64,000 bases of DNA, taken from assembly GCA_041277045.1 (NCBI GenBank), contig JBGFSY010000001.1, positions 1,178,001 to 1,242,000 of the forward strand, written 5' to 3'. The notes beneath the pieces are model-generated. The model saw only the letters and a list, made by a program, of their open reading frames with translations, had not been told where the DNA came from and searched no databases. Shown piece by piece: positions 36,214-45,797 of the stretch. Every line of letters begins with the position of its first letter. Position 1 is the first letter of the stretch. A program made the position numbers and the translations under genes. Source of the stretch: Reddybacter sp041277045 (GTDB lineage: Bacteria; Pseudomonadota; Gammaproteobacteria; Pseudomonadales; Porticoccaceae).

Positions 36214-37623
36214 TCAGAAGCTCTTTGCCTGTTCATCGAGTTGTTGTTGTGCTCGGGCGACGGCTTTAACAACCTGCTCAGGTGCCGTGCCGCCAATATG
36301 GTTGCGTGCGGCAACAGAGCCTTCAAGCGTTAATACATCAAATACATCATCGGTAATCATGCTGCCAAATTTTTGCAGTTCGCCGGTGGACATCTCCGAT
36401 AGGTCTTTGCCAGTCTCAATGCCGTAGGCAACCGCGCTGCCGACGATTTCGTGAGCATCGCGGAAGGCAACGTCTTTGCCCACTAAATAGTCGGCCAGAT
36501 CAGTGGCGGTGGAGAAGCCGCATCGCGCTGCTTCGTACATATTGTCTTTTTTCACTGTGATAGCTGGCACCATATCGGCAAAGGCACGCAGGCAGTCGCG
36601 CACCGTATCGACACTGTCGAAGAGGGGTTCTTTATCTTCCTGATTGTCTTTGTTGTAGGCCAGGGGTTGGGACTTCATCAGGGTCAGCAGGCTAATCAGG
36701 TGCCCGTGGGTGCGGCCAGTTTTACCGCGCACCAGCTCGGGAACGTCCGGGTTTTTCTTCTGCGGCATGATGGATGAGCCGGTGCAAAAGCGGTCGGGCA
36801 GGTCGATAAAGTCAAATTGGGCTGAGGCCCAAAGTACGAGCTCTTCGGAGGCGCGGGACAGGTGGGTCATCAACAGGCTGGCAAAGGCACAGAACTCAAT
36901 GGCGAAGTCTCGGTCGCTGACCGAATCGAGGCTATTGGCAGTGGGCCCGTCAAAGCCGAGCAATTCAGCGGTGTACTCTCTATCAATGGGATAGGTGGTG
37001 CCAGCGAGGGCAGCGGAACCCAGCGGTGATTGATTGAGCCTTTTTTTACAGTCGGCCAGTCGGCCCTGATCGCGTACCAGCATTTCATACCAGGCCAGTA
37101 AATGGTGGCCGAAGGTGACGGGCTGTGCCGTTTGCAGGTGGGTAAAGCCGGGCATGATGGTGCTGGCTTCCCGCTCAGCGATAAATAGCAGGCCCTCTTG
37201 CAGGCGGTGTAGCTCACGCTGAATGGTGGTGATTTCACTGCGCAGCCAGAGGCGAATATCCGTCGCTACCTGGTCATTGCGCGAGCGACCGGTGTGTAGC
37301 TTCTTGCCGGTGATGCCGATTTTGGCGGTCAGCGCGGCCTCGATATTCATGTGGACATCTTCAAGCTCTACCGACCATTGAAAAGTGCCCGCCTCTATAT
37401 CACTGAGGATTTCATCGAGCCCAGTCTTAATTTGCTGGTGCTCCTGGTCGGTAAGGATACCTACTCGGGTCAGCATCGCCGCGTGAGCCAGGGAGCCTTC
37501 AATATCTTGCTTATAAAGGCGTTGGTCAAAACTGACGGAGGCCGTAAAGCGGGCAACAAAGGCGTCAGTGGGTTCGCTAAAGCGACCGCCCCAGGACTGG
37601 TTGGATGATTTTTTGTCGCTCAT
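36214..37623 (-). CDS. argH: Argininosuccinate lyase
   Basis: ArgH splits argininosuccinate into arginine and fumarate, the last step of arginine synthesis. From ATG 37623 it has 469 residues, the normal length, starting [27 protein letters not shown] precedes this ATG, whereas an open frame 24 codons longer has neither ribosome site nor homology. The superfamily signature [12 protein letters not shown] is intact, as are the catalytic-region stretches [13 protein letters not shown] and [16 protein letters not shown]. It is divergent from algZ, as in Pseudomonas, with a TATAAT at 37694-37699 as probable -10. Confidence 0.97.
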   Translation of the reverse strand: MSDKKSSNQSWGGRFSEPTDAFVARFTASVSFDQRLYKQDIEGSLAHAAMLTRVGILTDQEHQQIKTGLDEILSDIEAGTFQWSVELEDVHMNIEAALTAKIGITGKKLHTGRSRNDQVATDIRLWLRSEITTIQRELHRLQEGLLFIAEREASTIMPGFTHLQTAQPVTFGHHLLAWYEMLVRDQGRLADCKKRLNQSPLGSAALAGTTYPIDREYTAELLGFDGPTANSLDSVSDRDFAIEFCAFASLLMTHLSRASEELVLWASAQFDFIDLPDRFCTGSSIMPQKKNPDVPELVRGKTGRTHGHLISLLTLMKSQPLAYNKDNQEDKEPLFDSVDTVRDCLRAFADMVPAITVKKDNMYEAARCGFSTATDLADYLVGKDVAFRDAHEIVGSAVAYGIETGKDLSEMSTGELQKFGSMITDDVFDVLTLEGSVAARNHIGGTAPEQVVKAVARAQQQLDEQAKSF

Positions 37624-37693
37624 TGTGACCTCGTAATGGCTATTGGTGGCTTTCATGCCTGCAGGACAGGTGATTGGTGGGTAAAAATGACGC

Positions 37694-37699
37694 ATTATA
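37694..37699 (-). promoter_or_regulatory. Perfect -10 box (TATAAT) of argH
   Basis: TATAAT on the minus strand, 71 bp before the argH start. The DNA 17 bp upstream is not -35-like, so an activator or an arginine-responsive control could be involved. Confidence 0.4.
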
Positions 37700-37735
37700 G
37701 CTATTCATGGAATGCTCTGGGTGAGAAAGGTAAAA

Positions 37736-38791
37736 GTGGATCGAAAAAATAAGTCGCACAAGGACAGGCAAGCGCAGCCCGCAATCAGACCGGAGTTACC
37801 GCCCTTCCGTTTTTGGTGTTGTGGCAGCTTGCTCGGGGTGCTGTTGATAGGCCAACTTGTGTTTGTTGTGATGTCGTGGCTTGTGGGTGGGCCGTTACTG
37901 GTGGGTTGGATGGTGCTCGGTAAAGTGTGGTTGCTGGCACTGGGGGTTTCTGTACTTGCTGGCTTGTTTGTCGTACTTGTCGAGAGGGTGGTGTGGGCGG
38001 CTTTTGCCGCAACTGAGGCGGTGTTGAGCTATACCGTGATGGGAGCGGTGCTGATGATGGCTGTGCTGGTTATCGAATTTAGCCTGTACACCGTTTTTGA
38101 TCCCTTGTTTGAGCGTTTCAATATTGGCGAAGCGCTTGTGTCCGCCCTGCTATTGTCTGGTTTACTGCTCCACATTTTACACCTCGATAGACAGGTTAAA
38201 ATGTTACATAGCCTGGCCGATGCCTCTCGTATTCAGGAGCTTCAAGCGAGAATTCGCCCGCACTTTCTCTTTAACAGCATGAACATCATCGCCAGTTTGA
38301 TTGCCACCAACCCGGGCAAGGCAGAACAGGTTGTGGTTGATCTGGCTGAGTTATTCCGCCGGGTTCTGGATGATGCCCATACTTTGGTGCCTCTGAGGGA
38401 AGAGCTGGCACTGTGCCGCAGTTATTTGGCACTTGAAAAGTTACGTCTTGGTAAGCGCTTGCAAACGGAGTGGGAGATCGGTGATTACGGGGATGTGCAA
38501 ATCCCAAGCCTCTCTCTGCAGCCTGTTCTCGAGAACGCTGTCTACCATGGTATTCAACTATTGCCGGAAGGCGGACTGATTAAAATCAGTGTAAAACGCG
38601 TCAACAATCGCCTTATTTTGACCGTCGGCAACCCACGCAGTCAGAGAATGCAACACAACAAGGGTAGCAAAATGGCCATAGATAATGTGCAAAAGCGACT
38701 TATTGCACACTTTGGGCCGACTGCTGTGGTACGCGCTGAAAGAATGGACAATCATTACATCACGCATATTAACTTCCCAGTGGGGGAGTGA
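37736..38791 (+). CDS. algZ: LytS/AlgZ-type sensor histidine kinase
   Basis: AlgZ (FimS) is the unorthodox sensor paired with AlgR. In Pseudomonas the pair controls alginate, type IV pili and other surface traits. The 351-residue protein has several transmembrane helices in residues 25-140. The His-kinase domain has the phospho-acceptor region IRPHFLFNSMN, and the N-box LQPVLENAVYHGI. The ATP-lid part is short, as in this family. I prefer GTG 37736, which has AAAGG 5 nt upstream; ATG 37712 has no well-placed site. algR follows after 10 bp. The AlgZ role is inferred from synteny with argH and hemC. Confidence 0.9.
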   Translation: MDRKNKSHKDRQAQPAIRPELPPFRFWCCGSLLGVLLIGQLVFVVMSWLVGGPLLVGWMVLGKVWLLALGVSVLAGLFVVLVERVVWAAFAATEAVLSYTVMGAVLMMAVLVIEFSLYTVFDPLFERFNIGEALVSALLLSGLLLHILHLDRQVKMLHSLADASRIQELQARIRPHFLFNSMNIIASLIATNPGKAEQVVVDLAELFRRVLDDAHTLVPLREELALCRSYLALEKLRLGKRLQTEWEIGDYGDVQIPSLSLQPVLENAVYHGIQLLPEGGLIKISVKRVNNRLILTVGNPRSQRMQHNKGSKMAIDNVQKRLIAHFGPTAVVRAERMDNHYITHINFPVGE

Positions 38792-38801
38792 GTTATTTTT
38801 T

Positions 38802-39539
38802 ATGAATGTATTGATTGTCGATGATGAGCCGCTAGCGCGCGATCGCCTGCAAAGGATGATTGCTTCGCTGCCGGATTTTAATGTTGTTGCCATGGCTGAG
38901 AATGGTCAGCAGGCGATTCAGCGTGCCCGTGAATTAAGTCCAGACGTTGTTTTAATGGATGTGCGCATGCCGGGTATGGATGGCATTGCCGCGGCACAGC
39001 ATTTGGCTGAGCTCGAACCCCCGCCAGCAGTGATTTTTTGTACTGCTTATGAAGATTACGCGATTGAAGCTTTTTCGTCCCAGGCAATTGGCTATTTGCT
39101 AAAGCCAGTCAAGCAGGCAGATCTGGATGCGGCGCTGAGTCGAACAGGGCGTATCAATAAGGCTCAGCTCAATAATTTGCAGGACAGTGTTGGTATTAGA
39201 GAGAGTGGTCGCACACACCTTGCCGCGAAAAGCAGGGGTGAGATAGACTTAATACCCATTAGCGATGTGCGTTTATTTCAGGCCGACCACAAATACGTGA
39301 CGGCCTACCATGCCGATGGTGAAGCTCTGCTTGATGACACGTTGAAAGAGCTGGAAAGTGAGTTTAATGGGCGTTTTGTGCGGGTTCATCGCAATGCCCT
39401 GGTCTCGGTCTTACACATTGAAGGCCTGGAGCGTGATGGTGAGGGCCACTGCTTTGTGCGTCTTAAAGATCTGGATATCAAACCCCAGGTGAGTCGCCGC
39501 CACATTACCCCCGTGCGCCGTTTGCTTGAAAAAATTTGA
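38802..39539 (+). CDS. algR: LytTR response regulator AlgR
   Basis: A 245-residue response regulator. The receiver domain (1-118) has the acidic pocket D7/D8, the phospho-acceptor D53 (VVLMDVRMPGMDG), the conserved Thr in CTAYEDYA, and Lys in LLKPVK. The C-terminal LytTR DNA-binding domain (about 140-245) contains IDLIPISDVRLFQADHKYV and RFVRVHRNALV. It overlaps no other gene and is 10 bp from algZ, so they form a two-component pair. The pilMNOPQ genes in the window are possible targets by analogy with Pseudomonas, which is inference only. Confidence 0.93.
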   Translation: MNVLIVDDEPLARDRLQRMIASLPDFNVVAMAENGQQAIQRARELSPDVVLMDVRMPGMDGIAAAQHLAELEPPPAVIFCTAYEDYAIEAFSSQAIGYLLKPVKQADLDAALSRTGRINKAQLNNLQDSVGIRESGRTHLAAKSRGEIDLIPISDVRLFQADHKYVTAYHADGEALLDDTLKELESEFNGRFVRVHRNALVSVLHIEGLERDGEGHCFVRLKDLDIKPQVSRRHITPVRRLLEKI

Positions 39540-39603
39540 TCAGATAGCCGCAAGCTATGCCCCCCTTTAGATAGACGCCCATTTCCTAACATAACGTTGC
39601 CGA

Positions 39604-39652
39604 AAGCCTGTTTTCAGGCTTGCCACAATGGCCTGTGCTTCTGCAGGCCATT
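39604..39652 (+). terminator. Two tandem hairpins between algR and hemC
   Basis: AAGCCTG-TTTT-CAGGCTT (39604-39621) is followed by AATGGCCTG-8 nt-CAGGCCATT (39627-39652). Both stems are perfect. There is no long T-run after the second one, so termination may be partial or Rho-assisted. Confidence 0.5.
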
Positions 39653-39673
39653 GGCTATTTGACGTCGCGAATC

Positions 39674-39682
39674 TGTTATTAT
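39674..39682 (+). promoter_or_regulatory. Extended -10 promoter candidate for hemC
   Basis: TGTTATTAT is an extended -10 (TG-N-TATTAT) about 90 nt before hemC, after the two hairpins. A TTGACG lies at 39659-39664 but is too close to be its -35. Confidence 0.4.
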
Positions 39683-39775
39683 CTACGGCCGTAATTTCCC
39701 GCTAGCCCGTATTGGTTACAGCATTTCTCGAACCTTGACGCTGTGACTGAATGGGGTGGTTTTTTCACTGACCCA

Positions 39776-40714
39776 ATGAGTAAACCCATGCAAACATTGC
39801 GTATCGCCACCCGTAAAAGCCCGCTGGCACTGTGGCAGGCACACTTTGTACGCGATGCCTTGACCCGTGCCCACCCTGGTCTGAGTGTTGACATAATTGG
39901 CATGACCACTCGGGGCGACAAAATTCTTGATACGCCCCTCGCCAAAATTGGTGGCAAAGGGCTTTTTGTTAAGGAGCTTGAGGTTGCGCTTTTGGAAGGG
40001 CGGGCCGATATCGCCGTTCATTCAATGAAAGACGTGCCTATGGCATTGCCACCGGGTTTGGCGCTACCTGTTATTTGCGAACGGGAAGATCCTCGCGATG
40101 CCTTTGTCTCCAATCGCTATCAGAGTATTGATGTGCTGCCCGCCGGGGCCCGTGTTGGTACCAGCAGTATGCGCCGTCAATGTCAGCTGATGGAAAGCTT
40201 CCCCCAGCTTGAGCTGCTCGATTTGCGAGGCAATGTTAATACGCGCCTGGCACGGCTGGATAATGACGAATATGACGGCATTATTCTAGCGACGGCGGGT
40301 TTACTTCGGCTGGAGATGGCCGACAGAATTTCGCAGCGCATTCCTGTCAGTCAGTCTTTACCAGCTGGTGGCCAAGGTGCCGTGGGTATTGAATGTCGTG
40401 CTGACGACGAACAGACGCAAGCCCTGTTAAGGGTGCTCCATCATGCGGACACTGCGGCCCGTGTTGCCGCCGAGAGGGCCGTCAATTGTGAGTTGGAGGG
40501 CGGTTGTCAGGTGCCGGTCGCCTGTTATGCTGAGCTAATGGATGAGCAGCAGCTTTATCTCCGCGCTCTGGTGGGTTCACTCGATGGTAGCTTGATGCTG
40601 CGGGAAGAAATTACTGGCGCCGTGGGCAGTGCCGAGCAACTCGGCATTGAGTTAGCCCAGCGTCTGCTGGCGCGGGGTGCGGATAAAATCCTCGCGGCAA
40701 TTACTGCGCACTAA
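39776..40714 (+). CDS. hemC: Porphobilinogen deaminase (hydroxymethylbilane synthase)
   Basis: HemC polymerises four porphobilinogens on a dipyrromethane cofactor to make hydroxymethylbilane. The cofactor-binding Cys is in [14 protein letters not shown]. The N-terminal [14 protein letters not shown] and the catalytic-Asp stretch [12 protein letters not shown] are complete. [12 protein letters not shown] and [11 protein letters not shown] bind the propionate side chains. The length of 312 residues is normal. I use ATG 39776; ATG 39788, four codons on, is nearly as likely, since neither has a strong ribosome site. hemD starts 2 bp after its stop. Confidence 0.96.
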   Translation: MSKPMQTLRIATRKSPLALWQAHFVRDALTRAHPGLSVDIIGMTTRGDKILDTPLAKIGGKGLFVKELEVALLEGRADIAVHSMKDVPMALPPGLALPVICEREDPRDAFVSNRYQSIDVLPAGARVGTSSMRRQCQLMESFPQLELLDLRGNVNTRLARLDNDEYDGIILATAGLLRLEMADRISQRIPVSQSLPAGGQGAVGIECRADDEQTQALLRVLHHADTAARVAAERAVNCELEGGCQVPVACYAELMDEQQLYLRALVGSLDGSLMLREEITGAVGSAEQLGIELAQRLLARGADKILAAITAH

Positions 40715-40716
40715 AT

Positions 40717-41544
40717 ATGTCGGCACTGAGCGGTCTACATATTCTTGGCCTGCGAGCTAGTTTAGCTCCGCAAATGCCGGGGCAAGTTGCTGAGAAGTCC
40801 TCTTCTAGCCGCCCGAAAAAACAAGATTCTTTATTAGCTCGCCTCGAAGCACTTGGCGCTACGTGCCATAACTACCCGGTGATTAAAATCGAGGTGGCCG
40901 GGGTGGATGATGTGCTGATTAAGCAGCAGGTGATGCGCTTTTCCGACTACGATAAAGCCATCGTCATCAGCCAGCATGCGGCACAATTGGCCGGGTGGTG
41001 GCTGGACCGCTATTGGCCGATGCTGCCTGTGGGCATCGATTATTATGCCGTGGGGCCGACCTCTGCCCAGCCTTTACGCGATCAGAATGTGTCAGCCACT
41101 GCCCCCCAGTCGGGTTATTCCAGTGAGGCCCTATTAGCGCTACCGGCATTAAATGCAGTGCAAGGCGAGAAAATAATTATTTTTAGAGGTGGGCGGGGTC
41201 GGGACTTACTTGAGCAGACCTTAAAAGAGCGCGGAGCAAACGTCGATTGCTGCGAGCTTTATAGCCGTGTTGTCGATTCCCTCCATCGTGAAGCCATCGC
41301 TGAATTATTACAGGCCGAGTCACCTCTAGTGCTGATTTACAGCGGACAAGTATTGGACGCATTACTAGCGGTTGTGCCTGAGGCTCATCTGGTGAAGTTA
41401 AAAAAACTGCCGATAGTCGTGCCGAGCGAGCGGGTTGCGAATCTTGCACGTAACAAAGGTTTTGGCTCAGTACGCCTTGCCGCTAGCGCTCTGGCTCAAG
41501 ACATGGAGCATAGTGTTTTGGGCTGGTACACTCATGCCCGGTAA
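40717..41544 (+). CDS. hemD: Uroporphyrinogen-III synthase
   Basis: HemD cyclises hydroxymethylbilane to uroporphyrinogen III, inverting ring D. Family sequences diverge strongly, so position directly after hemC and the fold-level motifs carry the call. Those motifs are VISQHAAQLAGWWLD, YAVGPTSAQPLRD and IIIFRGGRGRDLLEQTLKERG, with VDCCELYSRV after them. VPSERVANLARNKGF lies near the C-terminus. The length of 275 residues is slightly above E. coli HemD because of a charged N-terminal insert around residues 20-36. It lies two bases from hemC and 71 bp before hemX. Confidence 0.93.
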   Translation: MSALSGLHILGLRASLAPQMPGQVAEKSSSSRPKKQDSLLARLEALGATCHNYPVIKIEVAGVDDVLIKQQVMRFSDYDKAIVISQHAAQLAGWWLDRYWPMLPVGIDYYAVGPTSAQPLRDQNVSATAPQSGYSSEALLALPALNAVQGEKIIIFRGGRGRDLLEQTLKERGANVDCCELYSRVVDSLHREAIAELLQAESPLVLIYSGQVLDALLAVVPEAHLVKLKKLPIVVPSERVANLARNKGFGSVRLAASALAQDMEHSVLGWYTHAR

Positions 41545-41615
41545 CGACTAAGTGCTGATGTTCAGTAAAAAAAGTGTTTAGTTAAAATAATATTGATTGA
41601 GTAGTGGGATGTCGG

Positions 41616-42767
41616 GTGAAAAGCAAAAAACAAGTGGATAACACACAAGACAAGCCGGAAGTCGGATCGGCCCCAGAAGTTAAAGCGCAAGGTAAGGTTC
41701 AGAATAAGGTTCAAAGTAGTACAAAAAAACCTGCTACTGGCAGAGGATGGCGCTTGCTGACGGTTTTTTTGCTGCTGGTCATTATTGCCGGCGGTGGCGC
41801 ACTGGGTTGGTTTGGGCAAACGCTGTGGCTGGAGCGAGCATCCAGTACACAAACAGTTGCTCAGCAGACTGCGTTGATCGAGACCCTGCAGCAAAATATT
41901 GAACGCAAAACCGCAGAACAAACGCGCTTGGTCGCGACGTTTAACGGCAAGCTTGAAGCGTTGCGAGAAGAACAGCAGAGTCAGTTAGAGCTCCTTGAGC
42001 GCAATGGTGATGCCGGTCGAGGTAAGCACTTGTTAGATGAGGCGGAGTTTTTGATTCGTCTGGCCAACCAACGTTTGCAGGTTGAACGCAGTCCAAAAGG
42101 TGCGCAAAGTTTGCTTGAATCAGCTGACCAAGTGTTGGCGAAGCTGGATGATCCCGGGCTGATCTCACTGCGAAAAACCTTGTCAGAAAACATTGCCGCC
42201 TTGCGTCGCACCACCATTATTGATCGCGAGGGTATTTTTCTTCGCATTGGCGCCTTGTCTGATTTGGTGATGACTTTTTCTGCGCTACCGGACCATGGGC
42301 TTGACGTTGTTGAGGCGGTCGATGAATCTATCCCCACGGATGAGACCATTGGAATGCTTGAGGAGGAGCGCTGGTATCAAAACCTTTGGCACAATCTTCG
42401 CCAGGCGACACAGGGTTTTGTCGATCGACATTTTCATGTGCGCTCCCTCGAACAGCCGCTGGCCCCTTTAATGTCCATTGATCGAGAAGCCCAACTGCGC
42501 CACAGCCTGTTAATTATTCTCGGTAATGCCCAGCAAGCGGTGCTGCGTGAAGAGGCTGGAATTTATCGGGCCAGCCTTGCTCGCGCTGAAAAAGATATCG
42601 CCCAGTACTTTGCTGCCAATGATGACACCCGTGCCATTATTGAGCAGCTGCAGGCTTTACAAGCTGAAGCGGTGCAGCAGGGCTTGCCCGATATTAGCGC
42701 CTCTTTGTACACGCTGCGGGATTATCGGGACGCGGGCGAGAGTCGATTTGGCAACGGGGAGGGTTGA
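41616..42767 (+). CDS. hemX: HemX inner-membrane protein
   Basis: HemX of the hemCDXY cluster is an inner-membrane protein of unclear function. It was once called a uroporphyrinogen-III methyltransferase, but nothing in it resembles a methyltransferase. This 383-residue protein has a Lys-rich cytoplasmic N-terminus and one transmembrane helix near residues 47-70 (LLTVFLLLVIIAGGGALGWFG). A long helical, coiled-coil-prone periplasmic region follows, with LLDEAEFLIRLANQRLQVER conserved in the family. GTG 41616 has GGGA 6 nt upstream; GTG 41604 is the alternative. Its stop overlaps a TTG that could start hemY. Confidence 0.9.
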   Translation: MKSKKQVDNTQDKPEVGSAPEVKAQGKVQNKVQSSTKKPATGRGWRLLTVFLLLVIIAGGGALGWFGQTLWLERASSTQTVAQQTALIETLQQNIERKTAEQTRLVATFNGKLEALREEQQSQLELLERNGDAGRGKHLLDEAEFLIRLANQRLQVERSPKGAQSLLESADQVLAKLDDPGLISLRKTLSENIAALRRTTIIDREGIFLRIGALSDLVMTFSALPDHGLDVVEAVDESIPTDETIGMLEEERWYQNLWHNLRQATQGFVDRHFHVRSLEQPLAPLMSIDREAQLRHSLLIILGNAQQAVLREEAGIYRASLARAEKDIAQYFAANDDTRAIIEQLQALQAEAVQQGLPDISASLYTLRDYRDAGESRFGNGEG

Positions 42768-42772
42768 GCACC

Positions 42773-43999
42773 GTGAGAATCGCAATTGTATTGTTAATAC
42801 TGGCGGCCTTTGGCGGCAGCTTTATGTACTGGTTGGTCGGGCAATATCCGGGTTTTGTATTGGTTTCAGTCGGTTCTACGGCGGTTCAATTTACCCTGTG
42901 GACGGGCGTGGTAGCAGTCCTGGCGCTGTGGGTTCTATTGCGGGTGTTGATCAGTTTAGTGCGGGCTTTGGTGATGCCGGGCATGCATTTGAGCAGAAAC
43001 TGGAAGGCGAAAAAGCAGCAGAAAAATAGCCGTTTAACGTATCGGGGTCTACTTGATTTAGCGGAGGGTCGCTGGGCTTCGGCCTGTAAGCAGTTATCAA
43101 AGTCAGCGGCCGATTCTGAGCTCGCCCTGATTAATTATCTGGGTGCGGCCAGTGCGGCAGCGGAACTGGGTAATGAGCAGGAGGCTAATCGTCTTTTGAG
43201 TCTGGCGGAAAAGGCGGATTCGCGCAATGAAATGGCGGTGGCACTGACCCGGGTGCGCCTGTTGGTTGGCAATGGCGACTATGCTGAGGCCCTGCCGATT
43301 TTACAGGGTTTGCACGGCGGCCATCCCAAGCACCCCTACATACTCAGCTTACTTGAAAGAACCTACAGAAATTTGCAGCAGTGGGATCAACTGGAAAAAC
43401 TACTGGCTGACTTGCGCGCTAATAAGGCAATGGATGGGGAAGGGCTGCACCAGCTCGAGATTTCGATTCGCGAGGCACAATTGCGCAAACTCAGCGATAA
43501 GCTCGACCCCGATATGGCCAAAAATAAGCAGGCGCTGGCTGACCTCTGGGGGCGAACGGCAAAAAATGTGCGTTGCGCACCGGCCGTCGTTGCTAATCAC
43601 GCAGAGCTTCTGGTGCAACTCGGTGAAGCCCCTCTCGCAGAAAAAGAGCTTCGCAAAGCCATAAAAAATACCTGGGATAAACACTTGCTGGAGACCTATG
43701 GTCAGCTTGATGGCGATACAGCACAACGTCTGAAAATTGCCGAGGGCTGGCTCAAAGAGCAGCCGGACAATGCTGACCTGCTGTTGAGCCTGGCGCGTTT
43801 GTGCAAGCGCAGTGAGTTGTGGGGCAAGGCCCGGGATTATTTAGAGGCAGCGCTAAAGCTCGAAAGCCGGTCTGAAATCTATGCTGAACTGGCGGAGGTG
43901 ATGGGGCGTCTCGGTGAGCACGACAAAAGCCTGCAGTTTTATCGCCAGGGCTTGCTTGAGCTGACGGCTAATGAAACCCAGGCCATAGCGCTGACTTAA
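42773..43999 (+). CDS. hemY: HemY TPR-containing membrane protein
   Basis: Gammaproteobacterial HemY is an inner-membrane TPR protein linked to haem synthesis by position; it is unrelated to the protoporphyrinogen oxidase HemY of Bacillus. It has two N-terminal transmembrane helices (about residues 1-20 and 35-60). The HemY-N motif is seen in LTYRGLLDLAEGRWASACKQL, followed by TPR helices through to LGEHDKSLQFYRQGL. GTG 42773 was chosen because GGGGAGG lies upstream at workable spacing; TTG 42764 abuts that site. It ends the hemCDXY cluster, before a perfect terminator. Confidence 0.9.
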   Translation: MRIAIVLLILAAFGGSFMYWLVGQYPGFVLVSVGSTAVQFTLWTGVVAVLALWVLLRVLISLVRALVMPGMHLSRNWKAKKQQKNSRLTYRGLLDLAEGRWASACKQLSKSAADSELALINYLGAASAAAELGNEQEANRLLSLAEKADSRNEMAVALTRVRLLVGNGDYAEALPILQGLHGGHPKHPYILSLLERTYRNLQQWDQLEKLLADLRANKAMDGEGLHQLEISIREAQLRKLSDKLDPDMAKNKQALADLWGRTAKNVRCAPAVVANHAELLVQLGEAPLAEKELRKAIKNTWDKHLLETYGQLDGDTAQRLKIAEGWLKEQPDNADLLLSLARLCKRSELWGKARDYLEAALKLESRSEIYAELAEVMGRLGEHDKSLQFYRQGLLELTANETQAIALT

Positions 44000-44038
44000 T
44001 AGTGTTGGGTCGGTCAAGTTGAGCCAAGCAAGTTGGCA

Positions 44039-44077
44039 GGCATAAAAAAAGCACCGACGAGGTGCTTTTTTTATGCC
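44039..44077. terminator. Perfect bidirectional terminator between hemY and pckA
   Basis: The arms of 17 bp (GGCAT-A7-GCACC and GGTGC-T7-ATGCC) are exact inverted copies around a 5-nt loop. They serve the convergent hemY and pckA genes. Confidence 0.93.
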
Positions 44078-44124
44078 TTGATTTTACTCGCTATTACTGA
44101 GTAAGCAGGTCGTTAGAGCAGAGC

Positions 44125-45684
44125 CTATAAGCTTGGCCCTGCTTCATTGATGTCGTCAGCGACATCGAAGGTCTTGAAGTTTTCAACGAACAGGCCGGCG
44201 AGTTTGGCGGCCTGCTTATCGTAAGCAGCTTTGTCTTCCCAGGCTTCCCGTGGGTTGAGGTAGCTTTGGTCAACGCCGGGTACGGTAACGGGGAACTGGA
44301 GATTCAAGAGTGGCAACTGGGCCGTCTCGACGGTATCCAGCTCACCATTTTGAATGGCGCTGACAATGGCGCGGGTCACGGGGATGGGGAAGCGAGCACC
44401 AGAGCCGCTTGAGCCACCTGCACCGCCCGTCCAGCCGGTGTTGACAAGATAGACTTTACTGTCAAAATCTTCGATACGCTTCATCAGCAACTCGGCGTAA
44501 ACACCAGCGGGTCGTGGCATAAAGGGCGCGCCGAAACAGGCTGAGAATGTGGGGTTAATACCCGATTCGCCACCCAGTTCGGTTGAGCCGACGCGAGCGG
44601 TGTAGCCACTGAGAAAGTGGTAGGCCGCCGCTTCTTTCGACAAAATAGAAACGGGAGGCAAAACACCGGTAACATCACAGGTGAGGAACATTATATGCTT
44701 GGGTTCACCGGCGCGGTTTTTCTCGGAGCGCATTTCGACGTGCTCGAGGGGATAACTACAGCGACCGTTTTCAGTCAGTGAAGTATCGCAGTAGTCGGGT
44801 TCGCGTTTTTCGTTAAGCACGACGTTTTCAACGATGGCACCAAAGCGAATGGCATCCCAGATAACCGGCTCATTCTTCTGGCTGAGGTCGATAGTCTTGG
44901 CGTAACAGCCGCCTTCGAGATTAAATACCGCGCCTTTGCTCCAGCCGTGCTCATCATCGCCAATCAAGTAGCGCAGTGGGTCGGCTGAAAGGGTGGTTTT
45001 ACCCGTGCCAGAGAGGCCGAAAAACAGTGCTACATCGCCGTCTTCACCGACGTTTGCCGCACAGTGCATGGGCATCACGTCTTTTTCGGGTAGTAGAAAG
45101 TTCTGTACGGAGAACATGCTCTTCTTCATTTCACCGGCGTACTTCATGCCTGCCAGTAGTACTTTGCGCTGTGCAAAGTTGATGATAACTACGCCGCTGC
45201 TGGTGGTGCCGTCGCGCTCGGGCTCGCAAACGAAGTTGGCGGCGTGGAGAATCTGCCAGCCCTCTTTACTCACGGGGTTGTACTGCTCGGTGCGGATGAA
45301 CATGTTTCGGGCGAACAGGTTGTGCCAGGCCGTCTCGGTGGTGACCTTGGCGGGAATGTAGTGCTCTCTGTCCTGGCCGATGTGGAGGTAGGAAACGAAG
45401 CGGTCGACGCCGGCAATATAAGATTCTACCCGATCCCACAGAGCGTCAAACTTGTCTTGGGGAAAGGGGCGGTTAACCGGACCCCAGTTGATGGCATCAC
45501 TGGTGCTGGGCTCTTCAACAATAAAGCGGTCGGCGGGTGAGCGGCCGGTGTGCTTCCCCGTCTCGGCACGCAATGCGCCGGTGTGGGTGAGCACGCCTTC
45601 TTTGCGATGAAGGGATTGTTCGATCAGTTCAGCGGAACTCAGGTCGGTGTAGATGGTTGCCGCGGAATTATCAAAGTCGGTCAT
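44125..45684 (-). CDS. pckA: Phosphoenolpyruvate carboxykinase (ATP)
   Basis: PckA converts oxaloacetate and ATP to phosphoenolpyruvate, the entry step of gluconeogenesis. The 519-residue protein has the kinase P-loop [15 protein letters not shown] and the metal/substrate segments [19 protein letters not shown] and [35 protein letters not shown] lies near the N-terminus. Together they identify the ATP-dependent class. ATG 45684 has AGGA 9 nt upstream; a TTG three codons earlier overlaps that spacing. An interrupted palindrome at 45712-45727 sits in the leader. It lies next to hslO-hslR-yrfG as in E. coli. Confidence 0.97.
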   Translation of the reverse strand: MTDFDNSAATIYTDLSSAELIEQSLHRKEGVLTHTGALRAETGKHTGRSPADRFIVEEPSTSDAINWGPVNRPFPQDKFDALWDRVESYIAGVDRFVSYLHIGQDREHYIPAKVTTETAWHNLFARNMFIRTEQYNPVSKEGWQILHAANFVCEPERDGTTSSGVVIINFAQRKVLLAGMKYAGEMKKSMFSVQNFLLPEKDVMPMHCAANVGEDGDVALFFGLSGTGKTTLSADPLRYLIGDDEHGWSKGAVFNLEGGCYAKTIDLSQKNEPVIWDAIRFGAIVENVVLNEKREPDYCDTSLTENGRCSYPLEHVEMRSEKNRAGEPKHIMFLTCDVTGVLPPVSILSKEAAAYHFLSGYTARVGSTELGGESGINPTFSACFGAPFMPRPAGVYAELLMKRIEDFDSKVYLVNTGWTGGAGGSSGSGARFPIPVTRAIVSAIQNGELDTVETAQLPLLNLQFPVTVPGVDQSYLNPREAWEDKAAYDKQAAKLAGLFVENFKTFDVADDINEAGPSL

Positions 45685-45711
45685 TAGTTTCAATCCTGTG
45701 AACGGTTTAGG

Positions 45712-45727
45712 GGATAGCGTGCTATCC
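45712..45727. promoter_or_regulatory. Operator-like palindrome upstream of pckA
   Basis: GGATAGC-GT-GCTATCC has 7-bp perfect arms with a 2-bp centre, 28 bp before the pckA start. Upstream of it, TGGCATAATTGATGCC (minus strand) contains a CATAAT -10-like box. The placement suits a repressor site or a leader hairpin. Confidence 0.35.
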
Positions 45728-45797
45728 GGATCATGCCAAAAAAGGGCATCAATTATGCCAGAAAACTACCTCTGGGCGAAGGGAAAAAACGATAGCC

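Noticed and set aside
41616..43999. hemX as uroporphyrinogen methyltransferase and hemY as protoporphyrinogen oxidase
   Set aside because: Neither sequence has the required enzyme motifs; they are membrane coiled-coil and TPR proteins that share only the names.
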